Shown piece after piece: positions 1 to 7,322 of a DNA stretch of 18,427 nt. Location: contig JALOSG010000021.1 in NCBI GenBank assembly GCA_025458665.1, forward strand, positions 1-18,427. Reading direction: 5' to 3'. Each line of letters starts with the position of its first letter. Position 1 is the first letter of the stretch. The notes below the pieces were generated by a model, which was not told where the DNA came from, did no database searches, and was given only the letters and a program-made list of their open reading frames with translations. Origin of the DNA: Serpentinimonas sp. GTDB lineage: Bacteria; Pseudomonadota; Gammaproteobacteria; Burkholderiales; Burkholderiaceae_C. Both the position numbers and the translations under genes were made by a program.

Positions 1-17
1 TGCGCTAAGCTTCTGGC

Positions 18-839
18 ATGCAGACCCCCATCAACCCCTTCAAGCAGGCGCTGGCCCGTGGCGATGTGCAGTTCGGCCTCTGGCTAGGGCTGGCCAGTGG
101 CTACAGCGCCGAGTTGTGCGCCGGCGTCGGTTTCGACTGGCTCCTCATCGACGGGGAACACGCCCCCAACGACATCCCCAGTTTGCTGGCGCAGCTGCAG
201 GGCATTGCCAGCGCCAGCACGCCCGAGGCGCTGCCCGAAGGCCGGCCGCGCTCCCACCCGGTGGCGCGCGTACCCATAGGCACCGGCGATGTGGGTACGG
301 CTCTCATCAAACAGTACCTCGATGCAGGGGTGCAGACCCTCATGGTGCCCATGGTGGACACGCCCGAACAGGCCGCCCAGGTGGCCGCAGCCTGCCGCTA
401 CCCGCCCGAAGGTGTGCGCGGCATGGGCGCCGCGCTGGCCCGCGCGACGCGCTGGCAGCAGTATCCGCAGTATGTGCACGAGGCCAACGCGCAAATCTGC
501 CTGCTGGTGCAGGTGGAAACGGCCACTGCCATGCACAACCTGGACGCCATTGCCGCCACCCCGGGTGTGGATGGTGTGTTCATAGGCCCGGCCGACCTGA
601 GCGCCAGCATGGGCTACCCCGGCCAGCCCGACCACCCCGAAGTACTGGCCGCCATCCACCAAGGCTTGCAGCGCATACGCCAGGCCGGCAAGGCGCCGGG
701 CATTCTGGGGTTCAACCCAGCGCAGGTGCAGCCCTGGCTCGACGCTGGCGCCCAGTTTGTGGCGGTCGGCATCGAAGCGCTCGTGTTGAAGCATGGCCTG
801 CGCCAACTGCTCACCACCTACCGGCCCGGGTGCCCCTGA
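18..839 (+). CDS. hpaI: HpaI/GarL-family class II aldolase (4-hydroxy-2-oxoheptanedioate aldolase type)
   Basis: This 273-residue protein belongs to the HpcH/HpaI metal-dependent pyruvate aldolases, which cleave 4-hydroxy-2-oxo acids to pyruvate (or a related keto acid) and an aldehyde in the cytoplasm. Seen directly: DGEHAPND with the catalytic-base His48, the substrate Arg in VARVP (Arg84), the metal-ligand Glu in VQVETATA, and GPADLSASMGYPG with the second metal-ligand Asp. The match to E. coli HpaI as I remember it (about 262 residues) is close along the whole length, except for about 11 extra residues near positions 65-80. The ATG at 18 has no clear Shine-Dalgarno sequence, but the protein begins where the family begins. 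folA follows after 8 nt, so the genes are probably co-transcribed. No other homoprotocatechuate gene is visible, so the natural substrate is uncertain and a GarL-like role is possible. Confidence 0.88.
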   Translation: MQTPINPFKQALARGDVQFGLWLGLASGYSAELCAGVGFDWLLIDGEHAPNDIPSLLAQLQGIASASTPEALPEGRPRSHPVARVPIGTGDVGTALIKQYLDAGVQTLMVPMVDTPEQAAQVAAACRYPPEGVRGMGAALARATRWQQYPQYVHEANAQICLLVQVETATAMHNLDAIAATPGVDGVFIGPADLSASMGYPGQPDHPEVLAAIHQGLQRIRQAGKAPGILGFNPAQVQPWLDAGAQFVAVGIEALVLKHGLRQLLTTYRPGCP

Positions 840-847
840 ACGCCGCC

Positions 848-1375
848 ATGCGCATCAACCTCATCTACGCGCGCGCCGCCAACGGCGTGATTGGCCATAC
901 GGTGAACGGCGTGGGCGCCATGCCCTGGTACCTGCCCGAAGACCTGGCCCACTTTCGCCGCAGCACACACGGCTGCCCCGTGCTCATGGGCCGCAAGACC
1001 TGGGACTCCCTGCCCCCCAAATTCAGGCCGCTGCCGGGCCGCCTCAACATTGTGCTGTCGCGCCAGCCAGGGGCCGCCTTTCCCGGTGCGCAAACCGCCA
1101 CCGGCCTGCCCGAAGCGCTGGCCCTGCTGCAAGGCCCGCCTGCGCCCGAGGAAGTCTGGGTCATGGGCGGTGCGCAGATTTACCAGCAGGCCCTGCCCCT
1201 GGCCCGCCGCGTGGTGGTGACCGAAATTGCCGCCCACTTCGAGGGCGATGCCTATGCCCCCACGCTGGGCCCCGAGTGGGTGGAGACCGCCCGCGAAAGC
1301 CACACCAGCGCCAGTGGCCTGCCGTTCGCGTTTGTGACCTACGAACGCCAAGACCACACACCCACACCACACTGA
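848..1375 (+). CDS. folA: Dihydrofolate reductase
   Basis: Dihydrofolate reductase reduces dihydrofolate to tetrahydrofolate with NADPH and is the target of trimethoprim. The 175-residue product shows the family hallmarks in order: NGVIG (residues 12-16), MPWYLPEDL (25-33) with the active-site acid Asp32 (E. coli Asp27), GRKTWDSLP, the PGRLNIVLSR segment and the NADPH-binding GGAQIY. Between NGVIG and MPW there are four residues more than in E. coli DHFR, which enlarges the Met20 loop. The ATG at 848 was chosen because the product then starts MRINLIYARA, the usual N-terminus. The frame stays open far upstream, but that part is a shadow of the aldolase gene. It lies 8 nt after hpaI and 4 nt before xth, which suggests one transcript. 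No strong ribosome-binding site is visible. Confidence 0.93.
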   Translation: MRINLIYARAANGVIGHTVNGVGAMPWYLPEDLAHFRRSTHGCPVLMGRKTWDSLPPKFRPLPGRLNIVLSRQPGAAFPGAQTATGLPEALALLQGPPAPEEVWVMGGAQIYQQALPLARRVVVTEIAAHFEGDAYAPTLGPEWVETARESHTSASGLPFAFVTYERQDHTPTPH

Positions 1376-1379
1376 CCCC

Positions 1380-2159
1380 ATGCAACTTGCCACCTGGAAC
1401 GTGAACTCCCTGGGCGTGCGCCTGCCGCACGTGCTGGAATGGCTGGCCGAGCACCCGGTCGATGTACTGGCCTTGCAGGAACTCAAGCTGCCCGATGAGA
1501 AATTCCCTGCCGAAGCCTTGCGCGAGGCCGGATACCACGCCGTCTGGCTGGGCCAGAAAACCTACAACGGCGTGGCCCTGCTGTCGCGCGCCGAGCCGCA
1601 GGACGTGGTGCGCCACATCCCCGGCTTCCCCGACGAACAGTCCCGCGCCATTGCCGCCACCTACCCCCTGCCCGATGGCAGCACCGTGCGTGTGGTGGGC
1701 TGCTATTTCCCCAACGGGCAGGCGCCCGGCAGCGACAAGTTCGCCTACAAGATGCGCTGGCTGGACGCGCTGCACCGCTGGGTACAGGAGGAGCTGACGC
1801 GCCACCCGCAGCTCGCCCTCATGGGGGACTACAACATCACGTTCGACGATGCCGATGTGTGGGACCCCGACGGCCTGCGCGAGACCATCCACTGCACCAC
1901 CGAGGAACGCCAGCACCTGCAGCGTCTGGTGGCGCTGGGCCTGCACGACGCGCACCGGCTGTTCGAGCAGCCGCCCAAAAGCTACAGCTGGTGGGACTAC
2001 CGCATGCTGGGCTTTCAGAAGAACCGGGGCCTGCGCATCGACCACATTCTGGTGACCGATGCGCTGAAAGCGCGCGCCACCGGCTGCACCATAGACCGTG
2101 CCCCGCGCAAGAAGCCCCAACCCAGCGACCACGCCCCGGTGGTACTCACGCTGGGCTGA
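1380..2159 (+). CDS. xth: Exodeoxyribonuclease III / AP endonuclease (ExoA/XthA family)
   Basis: This is a 259-residue member of the exonuclease III / endonuclease-exonuclease-phosphatase fold. It cuts DNA 5' of abasic sites and degrades 3' ends during base-excision repair. All catalytic positions are recognisable: Asn7 (WNVNS), Glu34 (LQELK), Tyr109 (CYFPNG), Asp150 and Asn152 (GDYNI), the Asp of RIDHIL, and His251 in SDHAPV. The numbering at N7, E34 and Y109 equals that of E. coli ExoIII. It starts 4 nt after folA and ends 7 nt before the converging ntrC stop. The paralogue type (xthA versus exoA) cannot be fixed from sequence alone. Confidence 0.93.
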   Translation: MQLATWNVNSLGVRLPHVLEWLAEHPVDVLALQELKLPDEKFPAEALREAGYHAVWLGQKTYNGVALLSRAEPQDVVRHIPGFPDEQSRAIAATYPLPDGSTVRVVGCYFPNGQAPGSDKFAYKMRWLDALHRWVQEELTRHPQLALMGDYNITFDDADVWDPDGLRETIHCTTEERQHLQRLVALGLHDAHRLFEQPPKSYSWWDYRMLGFQKNRGLRIDHILVTDALKARATGCTIDRAPRKKPQPSDHAPVVLTLG

Positions 2160-2166
2160 AGGCCGC

Positions 2167-3747
2167 TTACTCCAGGTGCAATTCCTGGATCTTGCGGGTG
2201 ATGGTGTTGCGGCCTATGCCCAGCTTCTGCGCCGCTTCGATGCGGCGGCCCCGGGTGGAGGCCAATGCAGTCTGAATGAGGCGGGTCTCGAAGCGCCGCG
2301 TCAGCACATCCCACACATCGGGGCGGCCGTCGGCCAGCAAGGCGTGGGCCTCGGCCTGCAGGCCCTGCTCCCAGTCGGCGCTGGATGCGCCCATGGCAGG
2401 CGGTAGCGCCACAGCAACTGCAGGCGCTACCCCGTCCTCCGGCAGAGGCGCCGAGCTGGTGGGCATGGCATACACCGCGGAGACGGTGGTCGCGGCGGGT
2501 GCCACAGGCTCCGTCCATGCCGCAGGTGCCGGCATGGAAGCCAGCGCCACGCGCCGGCCAGCCTCTGCTTCAGCCTCCTGCACGCCAGCGAGCACCTCGG
2601 GCGGCATGTCCTTCACTTCAATCATCTGCGCGGGCGCCATGACGGTGAGCCAGTGGCAGATGTTTTCCAGCTGGCGCACATTGCCCGGAAAGTCGAAGCT
2701 GCTCAGGGCGCGCAGGGCGCCATCGGAAATGCGTTTGGGCTCCACATCGAGTTGCTTGGCGCTTTGCTGCAGGAAGTAGCGGGTCAGCACCGGCACGTCC
2801 TCGCGGCGCTCGCGCAAGGCTGGCAGGCGCAGGCGAATCACGTTCAGGCGGTGGAACAGATCCTCCCGGAAGCCGCCCTCCTTCACGCGCTGTTCCAGGT
2901 TCTGGTGGGTGGCGGCAATGACGCGCACATTGGCCTTCACCGCGCTATGGCCGCCCACCCGGTAGAAGTGCCCGTCCGACAGCACGCGCAGCAGCCGGGT
3001 CTGCAAATCGAAAGGCATATCGCCAATTTCATCGAGGAACAGCGTGCCACCCTCGGCCTGCTCGAAGCGCCCGCGCCGCATGGTTTGCGCGCCGGTGAAG
3101 GCGCCACGCTCATGGCCAAACAGTTCGCTCTCCAGCAGGTCCTTCGGAATGGCCGCGGTGTTGATGGCCACAAAAGGCCCGTTGGCGCGTGGCGAATGCT
3201 TGTGCAGCGCCCGAGCCACCAGTTCCTTGCCAGAACCCGACTCGCCGGTGATGAGCACGGTCACGTTGCTTTGCGAGAGCCGCCCAATGGCCCGGAACAC
3301 GTCCTGCATGGCGGGCGCCTGGCCCAGCATTTCGGGGGCCGCGGCCAACCGCTCCTCCAGCACTTCCTCGCGCTGGCTTTCTTCCACCGCGCGGCGTATG
3401 AGTTCCACCGCCTTGGGCAGGTCGAAGGGCTTGGGCAGGTACTCGAAAGCGCCGCCCTGGAAGGCGGATACGGCGCTGTCAAGGTCGGAGAAGGCCGTCA
3501 TGATGATGACGGGCAGCAGCGGCATGCGCTTCTTCACGTCGGCCAGCAGATCGAGGCCCGAACCGCCGGGCATACGGATGTCGCTCACCAGCACCTGGGG
3601 GCCGTCGTGCTCGTCGATGTCCTCCAGCGCCTCCAGCACCTCCTTGGGGTGGGTGAAGCTGCGTGTGGGCAGGTTCTCCCGCAGCAGGGCTTTCTCTAGA
3701 ACGAACCGTATCGACTGGTCATCGTCCACGATCCAGATGGGTTTCAT
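2167..3747 (-). CDS. ntrC: Nitrogen regulation response regulator NtrC (NR(I), sigma-54 activator)
   Basis: NtrC is phosphorylated by NtrB under nitrogen limitation and then drives sigma-54 promoters such as that of glnA. The product has 526 residues. The receiver domain (about 1-120) has the acidic pocket DDD at 8-10, phospho-acceptor Asp56 and Lys106. The AAA+ domain (about 140-385) has Walker A GESGSGKE (168-175), the sigma-54 contact loop GAFTGA (215-220), Walker B GGTLFLDEIGDM (233-244) and the arginine-rich FREDLFHRLNV. A C-terminal Fis-type helix-turn-helix (about 480-526, ending GRNTITRKIQEL) binds DNA. It is longer than E. coli NtrC (about 469) because of an Ala/Pro-rich linker at 388-458. 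The start is the ATG at 3747. It follows ntrB after a 102-nt gap and converges on xth. Confidence 0.96.
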   Translation of the reverse strand: MKPIWIVDDDQSIRFVLEKALLRENLPTRSFTHPKEVLEALEDIDEHDGPQVLVSDIRMPGGSGLDLLADVKKRMPLLPVIIMTAFSDLDSAVSAFQGGAFEYLPKPFDLPKAVELIRRAVEESQREEVLEERLAAAPEMLGQAPAMQDVFRAIGRLSQSNVTVLITGESGSGKELVARALHKHSPRANGPFVAINTAAIPKDLLESELFGHERGAFTGAQTMRRGRFEQAEGGTLFLDEIGDMPFDLQTRLLRVLSDGHFYRVGGHSAVKANVRVIAATHQNLEQRVKEGGFREDLFHRLNVIRLRLPALRERREDVPVLTRYFLQQSAKQLDVEPKRISDGALRALSSFDFPGNVRQLENICHWLTVMAPAQMIEVKDMPPEVLAGVQEAEAEAGRRVALASMPAPAAWTEPVAPAATTVSAVYAMPTSSAPLPEDGVAPAVAVALPPAMGASSADWEQGLQAEAHALLADGRPDVWDVLTRRFETRLIQTALASTRGRRIEAAQKLGIGRNTITRKIQELHLE

Positions 3748-3816
3748 GCTCGCATCCTGTCAGTGACTCCCCTGCTTTGTTGTACTGCATCGGCTGCCAC
3801 CGAGTCTCCCTCGATC

Positions 3817-3838
3817 CCGGTACCCTCACAGGCACCGG
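3817..3838 (-). other. Hairpin in the ntrB-ntrC intergenic gap
   Basis: On the minus strand CCGGTGCC, a 6-nt loop TGTGAG and GGTACCGG can pair as an 8-bp stem with one G-U wobble. It lies in the 102-nt space between the ntrB stop and the ntrC start. No T-run follows, so it is not a standard intrinsic terminator. It might stabilise or partly attenuate the transcript between the two genes. Its function is inference only. Confidence 0.35.
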
Positions 3839-3849
3839 CAACGACGACT

Positions 3850-4929
3850 TCAAGGCAGGGGAATCAGTATCTTGAAGTCGGTGCGGCCCGGCTCGCTCTC
3901 GCATTCGATCAGGCCGTGGTGCTGCTGCACAAAGGTCTGCGCCAGGGTGAGACCGAGGCCAGAACCCCCGTCCCTGCCCGACACCAGCGGGTAGAAGATA
4001 CGGTCCTTGATTTCGTCGGGCACGCCGGGCCCGTTGTCGATGACATGCAATTCCAGTGCCAGCCGGTAGCGCTGCCGCCCGAACGTGGTCTGGCGCACCA
4101 CGCGGGTCTTGAATGTCAGCTCGGCATCGCGCTGCGCGATGCGCTCTTTCAGGGCGTGCGCCGCGTTGTGTGCAATGTTGAGCACAGCCTGTATCAGCTG
4201 CTCCCGGTCGCCCCTGAACTCCGGAATGGAAATATCGTAATCCCGCACCACCTTGAGCCCGCGCGGGAATTCGGCCAGGATGACGGAGCGTACCCGTTCG
4301 CACACTTCGTGGATATTCACATCGCCCACCACGCGGGCGCGCTTGTGCGGCGCCAGCAGGCGGTCCACCAGAGACTGCAGCCGGTCGGCTTCGTGGATGA
4401 TGACCTGCGTGTACTCCACCAGTTCGCGCGAGTCCAGCTCCATCTGCAGCAGCTGCGCCGCACCGCGTATGCCCCCCAGCGGGTTCTTGATCTCGTGGGC
4501 CAGATTGCGGATGAGTTCCTTGTTGGCCATGGCCTGGTCGATCAGGCGCTCCTCGCGCTCCTGACGCGCCTGCTGCTCCAGCGGCAGCAGTTCCACCACA
4601 ATCTCTCCGGCAATGTCGGTCTGGGCCACCAGCACGTGTACTGGCAGCGGCTCGTGGTTCAGGCGCTTGAGCCGGGTGTCGTAGCGGATGACGGCGTATT
4701 CGTTGCCGGTGGCGCCCGTCAGTGCGTTCTGCAGCAGCTCGGGCTCGGTGAACCAGTCGGTCAGGGGTACGCCCAGGATGCTGCGGCGGGCTATGCCCGA
4801 GGCGTCTTCGAGTGCGGAATTGGCGAACAGCACGCCGCCCTGCGCGTCCACCACCGCCACCAGCGTGGCGAGCAGGTCGAGGGACTGGAAGCGCTTGTCC
4901 AGCTGGGTGGTGCGGGAGCGGCTGGCCAC
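3850..4929 (-). CDS. ntrB: Nitrogen regulation sensor histidine kinase NtrB (NR(II))
   Basis: NtrB is the cytoplasmic, PII-controlled kinase/phosphatase of NtrC. The 359-residue product has an N-terminal PAS-like domain (about 15-120) and no transmembrane segment. The dimerisation/phosphotransfer H-box is NLAHEIKNPLGG, with the phosphorylated His at 145. The catalytic domain follows, with the N-box NIAHNAAHAL, the G1 box DNGPGVP and the G2 box GSGLGLTLAQ. Length agrees with E. coli GlnL (about 349). The start used is a GTG at 4929; no ATG in frame lies near it and the Shine-Dalgarno sequence is poor, so the exact start is uncertain by some residues. It lies 40 nt after the small exported protein gene and 102 nt before ntrC, in the order glnA - small protein - ntrB - ntrC. 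Confidence 0.95.
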   Translation of the reverse strand: MASRSRTTQLDKRFQSLDLLATLVAVVDAQGGVLFANSALEDASGIARRSILGVPLTDWFTEPELLQNALTGATGNEYAVIRYDTRLKRLNHEPLPVHVLVAQTDIAGEIVVELLPLEQQARQEREERLIDQAMANKELIRNLAHEIKNPLGGIRGAAQLLQMELDSRELVEYTQVIIHEADRLQSLVDRLLAPHKRARVVGDVNIHEVCERVRSVILAEFPRGLKVVRDYDISIPEFRGDREQLIQAVLNIAHNAAHALKERIAQRDAELTFKTRVVRQTTFGRQRYRLALELHVIDNGPGVPDEIKDRIFYPLVSGRDGGSGLGLTLAQTFVQQHHGLIECESEPGRTDFKILIPLP

Positions 4930-4969
4930 GTCAAGAAGAGGAATCAGGGGAAGCTGTCAGAGGAAAGTG

Positions 4970-5491
4970 TCAGCGGGAGGTGCCGCTGGTGTTGGTCGTG
5001 CCACCACCGGTTCGGGCCAGTTCGCGGCGCAGTCCGTCCACATCGGCCTGGGCACGCTCGACATCGGCCTTGAGTTTTTCTACCCGGTCCAGGTAGCGCT
5101 GGTAATTGGCTTCACTTCCGAGGCGCTCCGGCTCACCGTTGTTGTAAGCGGCCTGAGCCTCGCGCAAGCGAACCTCGGCGCGCCGCAACTCGGCCTGCAG
5201 CACCGCCTGAGCGTCGCTGTCGCGGGCTCGCTGGTCGGCGCTGCCGACGCGGGGAGTGGCGCTGCGGGGCGGTGCGCTGGGCGCAGCCGCTGCAGGGGCG
5301 GCATTGGGCCGCACGGCTTCAATGACCGTGAGGTTACCCCCCTCCATGGGTTTGCACCCACGGGCCGCAGCATCACCGGGGTTGTTGGTGTACTCGTTGC
5401 CGCAGCGCCAGATGGTGCCCTGGGCCTGGGCAAACGCGGGCAGCAACCCGCCCAAGGGGATCAGCGCCACAACCAGCAAAGCTTTCAGCAT
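4970..5491 (-). CDS. Small exported DUF4124-like coiled-coil protein
   Basis: This 173-residue protein starts with a clear Sec-type signal peptide (MLKALL, a hydrophobic core, then AFAQAQG), so it is probably periplasmic. Next comes a short Cys-containing segment with WRCGNEYTNNP and a second Cys in RGCKPM, resembling DUF4124-type domains. An Ala/Pro-rich spacer follows, then a charged heptad-like stretch (about residues 95-160) that looks like a coiled coil, and a Gly/Thr-rich tail. The ATG at 5491 was chosen because it begins the signal peptide and has GAGAG a few bases upstream. It sits between the glnA terminator and ntrB, on the same strand. The function is unknown; assignment to DUF4124 rests on a short motif. 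Confidence 0.8.
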   Translation of the reverse strand: MLKALLVVALIPLGGLLPAFAQAQGTIWRCGNEYTNNPGDAAARGCKPMEGGNLTVIEAVRPNAAPAAAAPSAPPRSATPRVGSADQRARDSDAQAVLQAELRRAEVRLREAQAAYNNGEPERLGSEANYQRYLDRVEKLKADVERAQADVDGLRRELARTGGGTTNTSGTSR

Positions 5492-5588
5492 CGTTCTCTC
5501 AATCCATTGCGAATGCAGTGAGATTTCCAGTATCGCGCAAAAGTGCCCTGGTCTGGCGCCGCCTGTTTCCGGGGGACCACAGAAACGG

Positions 5589-5615
5589 AAAAAGGCGGTG
5601 GAGAACCACCGCCTT
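5589..5615 (-). terminator. Rho-independent terminator of glnA
   Basis: On the minus strand AAGGCGGTGG, a 4-nt loop and CCACCGCCTT form a perfect 10-bp GC-rich stem directly followed by a run of T. It lies about 60 nt beyond the glnA stop codon and before the small exported protein gene, so it should largely separate glnA from the downstream ntrBC transcript. Confidence 0.9.
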
Positions 5616-5676
5616 CTGCACAGCACGTACGCTGCCTGCCCTGCAACCCCCGGGAGTTGCAAGACATGGCAAGCAT

Positions 5677-7092
5677 TTACAGGCTGTAGTACATGTCGTA
5701 TTCCACCGGGTGGGGAGACATGCGGAAGCGCGTCACTTCGTTCATCTTCAGGTCGATGTAGGCATCGAGCATGCTGTCGGTGAACACGCCGCCCTTGGTC
5801 AGGAAGGCACGGTCCTTGTCCAGGTTTTCCAGCGCCTGGTCGAGGCTGGAACACACGGTCGGGACCAGTTTGTCCTCCTCCGGGGGCAGGTGGTACAGAT
5901 CCTTGGTGGCGGCTTCGCCCGGGTGGATCTTGTTCTCCACGCCGTCCAGACCCGCCATCAGCAGGGCCGAGAAGGCGAGGTAGGGGTTGGCCGAAGGATC
6001 GGGGAAACGTGCCTCGATGCGGCGGCCCTTGGGGTTGGCCACATAAGGAATGCGGATGGAAGCGGAACGGTTGCGGCTGGAGTAAGCCAGCTTCACCGGG
6101 GCTTCAAAGCCAGGCACCAGGCGCTTGTAGGAGTTGGTGCCCGGGTTGGTGATGGCGTTCAGGGCACGGGCGTGCTTGATGATGCCGCCGATGTAGTACA
6201 GCGCAAAGTCGCTCAGGCCCGCATAGCCGTCGCCGGCGAACAGGTTCTTGCCGTCTTTCCACACGGACTGGTGCACGTGCATGCCGGAGCCGTTGTCACC
6301 GGCGTAGGGCTTGGGCATGAAGGTAGCGGTCTTGCCATAGCTGTTGGCCACGTTCCACACCACGTACTTCAGCACCTGCGTCCAGTCGGCACGCTCCACC
6401 AGGGTGGAGAACTTGGTGCCGATTTCGTTCTGGCCAGCGCCCGCCACTTCGTGGTGGAAAACTTCCACCGGAATGCCCAGGGATTCGAGCACCAGGGCCA
6501 TTTCGGCGCGCATGTCTTGCGTGCTGTCCACCGGGGGCACGGGGAAGTAGCCGCCCTTCACGGTGGGACGGTGGCCACGGTTGCCGCCTTCGAGCTTGGC
6601 GCCAGAGTTCCAGGGAGCCTCGTACTCCTCGATCTCGAACATCACGCGGCCCGGCTCGTTGGACCAGCGCACGCCGTCGAAAATGAAGAACTCGGGTTCC
6701 GGGCCAAAGTAGGCGGTGTCGCCCAGGCCGCTGGCCTTCAGGTAGGCTTCGGCGCGCTTGGCAATGGAGCGGGGATCGCGGTCGTAGGCCTTGCCGTCGC
6801 TCGGCTCGATCACGTCACACTGCATGAACAGCGTGGTTTCCTCGAAGAACGGATCTATGTTGGCGGTGGCCGGGTCGGGCATGAGTTGCATGTCCGACGC
6901 TTCGATGCCTTTCCAGCCTGCCACGGAAGAACCGTCGAAGGCGTGGCCCGAAGTGAACTTGTCTTCGTCGAAGTGAGACACGGGCACCGTGACGTGCTGC
7001 TCTTTGCCCCGGGTGTCGGTGAAGCGGAAGTCAACGAACTTGACGTCGTTTTCTTTCACCATGTTCATCACGTCTGCGACGGTCTTGGCCAT
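5677..7092 (-). CDS. glnA: Glutamine synthetase type I
   Basis: Glutamine synthetase joins ammonia to glutamate using ATP and acts as a cytoplasmic dodecamer. The 471-residue product has the full family length. Motifs seen are FDGSSVAGW, the metal-site GPEPEFFIFD, the ATP/glutamate region GAGQNEIGTKF, NGSGMHVHQS, the glutamate loop NPGTNSYKRLVPGFEAP and the RIEARFPDPSANPY segment. Tyr400 in DLYHLPPEE matches the adenylylation site (E. coli Tyr397), so this is the adenylylated I-beta type. The ATG at 7092 is favoured over a TTG one codon earlier: it gives MAKTVADVM and has AGGAG eight bases upstream. A sigma-54 promoter and two NtrC-like sites precede it and a strong terminator follows it, so it is probably transcribed mainly alone. 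Confidence 0.98.
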   Translation of the reverse strand: MAKTVADVMNMVKENDVKFVDFRFTDTRGKEQHVTVPVSHFDEDKFTSGHAFDGSSVAGWKGIEASDMQLMPDPATANIDPFFEETTLFMQCDVIEPSDGKAYDRDPRSIAKRAEAYLKASGLGDTAYFGPEPEFFIFDGVRWSNEPGRVMFEIEEYEAPWNSGAKLEGGNRGHRPTVKGGYFPVPPVDSTQDMRAEMALVLESLGIPVEVFHHEVAGAGQNEIGTKFSTLVERADWTQVLKYVVWNVANSYGKTATFMPKPYAGDNGSGMHVHQSVWKDGKNLFAGDGYAGLSDFALYYIGGIIKHARALNAITNPGTNSYKRLVPGFEAPVKLAYSSRNRSASIRIPYVANPKGRRIEARFPDPSANPYLAFSALLMAGLDGVENKIHPGEAATKDLYHLPPEEDKLVPTVCSSLDQALENLDKDRAFLTKGGVFTDSMLDAYIDLKMNEVTRFRMSPHPVEYDMYYSL

Positions 7093-7142
7093 CAAAAATC
7101 TCCTGATCTGGAAGGAATGAAAAAGGTTTTGGAGAGAAAGCT

Positions 7143-7159
7143 AGCAGCATCTGTGCCAA
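7143..7159 (-). promoter_or_regulatory. Sigma-54 (-24/-12) promoter of glnA
   Basis: On the minus strand the sequence TTGGCACAGATGCTGCT matches the sigma-54 consensus YTGGCACGRNNNTTGCW at all but two specified positions. The GG and GC dinucleotides are exactly 10 nt apart. The predicted start is near 7132, giving a leader of about 40 nt before the glnA ATG at 7092. The orientation, spacing and upstream NtrC-like sites all agree with an NtrC-activated promoter. Confidence 0.88.
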
Positions 7160-7267
7160 GTGAAGCCGAGCGGGATGCCACCCCCAGCCCACCCCGGTAC
7201 TGCACCGGCCCGCCATTATGGGACACGCCGCTTACGGGCCCCGGGCCAGCCCTGAGGAATCGCCCAA

Positions 7268-7284
7268 TGCACTACTATTGTGCA
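7268..7284. promoter_or_regulatory. NtrC-binding site A upstream of glnA
   Basis: TGCACTACTATTGTGCA is a TGCAC-N7-GTGCA palindrome with both 5-bp half-sites perfect, the same form as the enterobacterial NtrC sites. Its centre is about 144 bp upstream of the predicted glnA start. Together with site B it would form the enhancer to which phosphorylated NtrC binds. Confidence 0.8.
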
Positions 7285-7299
7285 TATACGCCCAAACAA

Positions 7300-7316
7300 T
7301 GCGCTTTATTGGTGCA
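7300..7316. promoter_or_regulatory. NtrC-binding site B upstream of glnA
   Basis: TGCGCTTTATTGGTGCA has the TGCRC-N7-GTGCA form with one mismatch and closely resembles one of the E. coli glnA enhancer sites (as remembered, AGCACTATATTGGTGCA). Its centre is 32 bp from that of site A, about three helical turns, which puts both on the same face of the DNA. It also overlaps a perfect 7-bp inverted repeat (TTTATTG-GTG-CAATAAA, 7305-7321), and it lies just beyond the stop codon of the upstream gene. Confidence 0.75.
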
Positions 7317-7322
7317 ATAAAT

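Noticed and set aside
3763..5073. A 436-codon open frame on the plus strand across ntrB
   Set aside because: It is antisense to ntrB and its composition follows the codon bias of that gene; no motif or ribosome-binding site supports it.
7215..7220. Possible sigma-70 -10 hexamer CATAAT (minus strand) upstream of glnA
   Set aside because: No -35 element resembling TTGACA lies at the proper distance, so a second housekeeping promoter cannot be supported.
5518..7320. A 600-codon open frame on the plus strand across glnA
   Set aside because: It lies antisense to an unmistakable glutamine synthetase, contains no recognisable domain, is His/Gly/Val-rich as expected from a GC-biased shadow frame, and crosses the glnA promoter.
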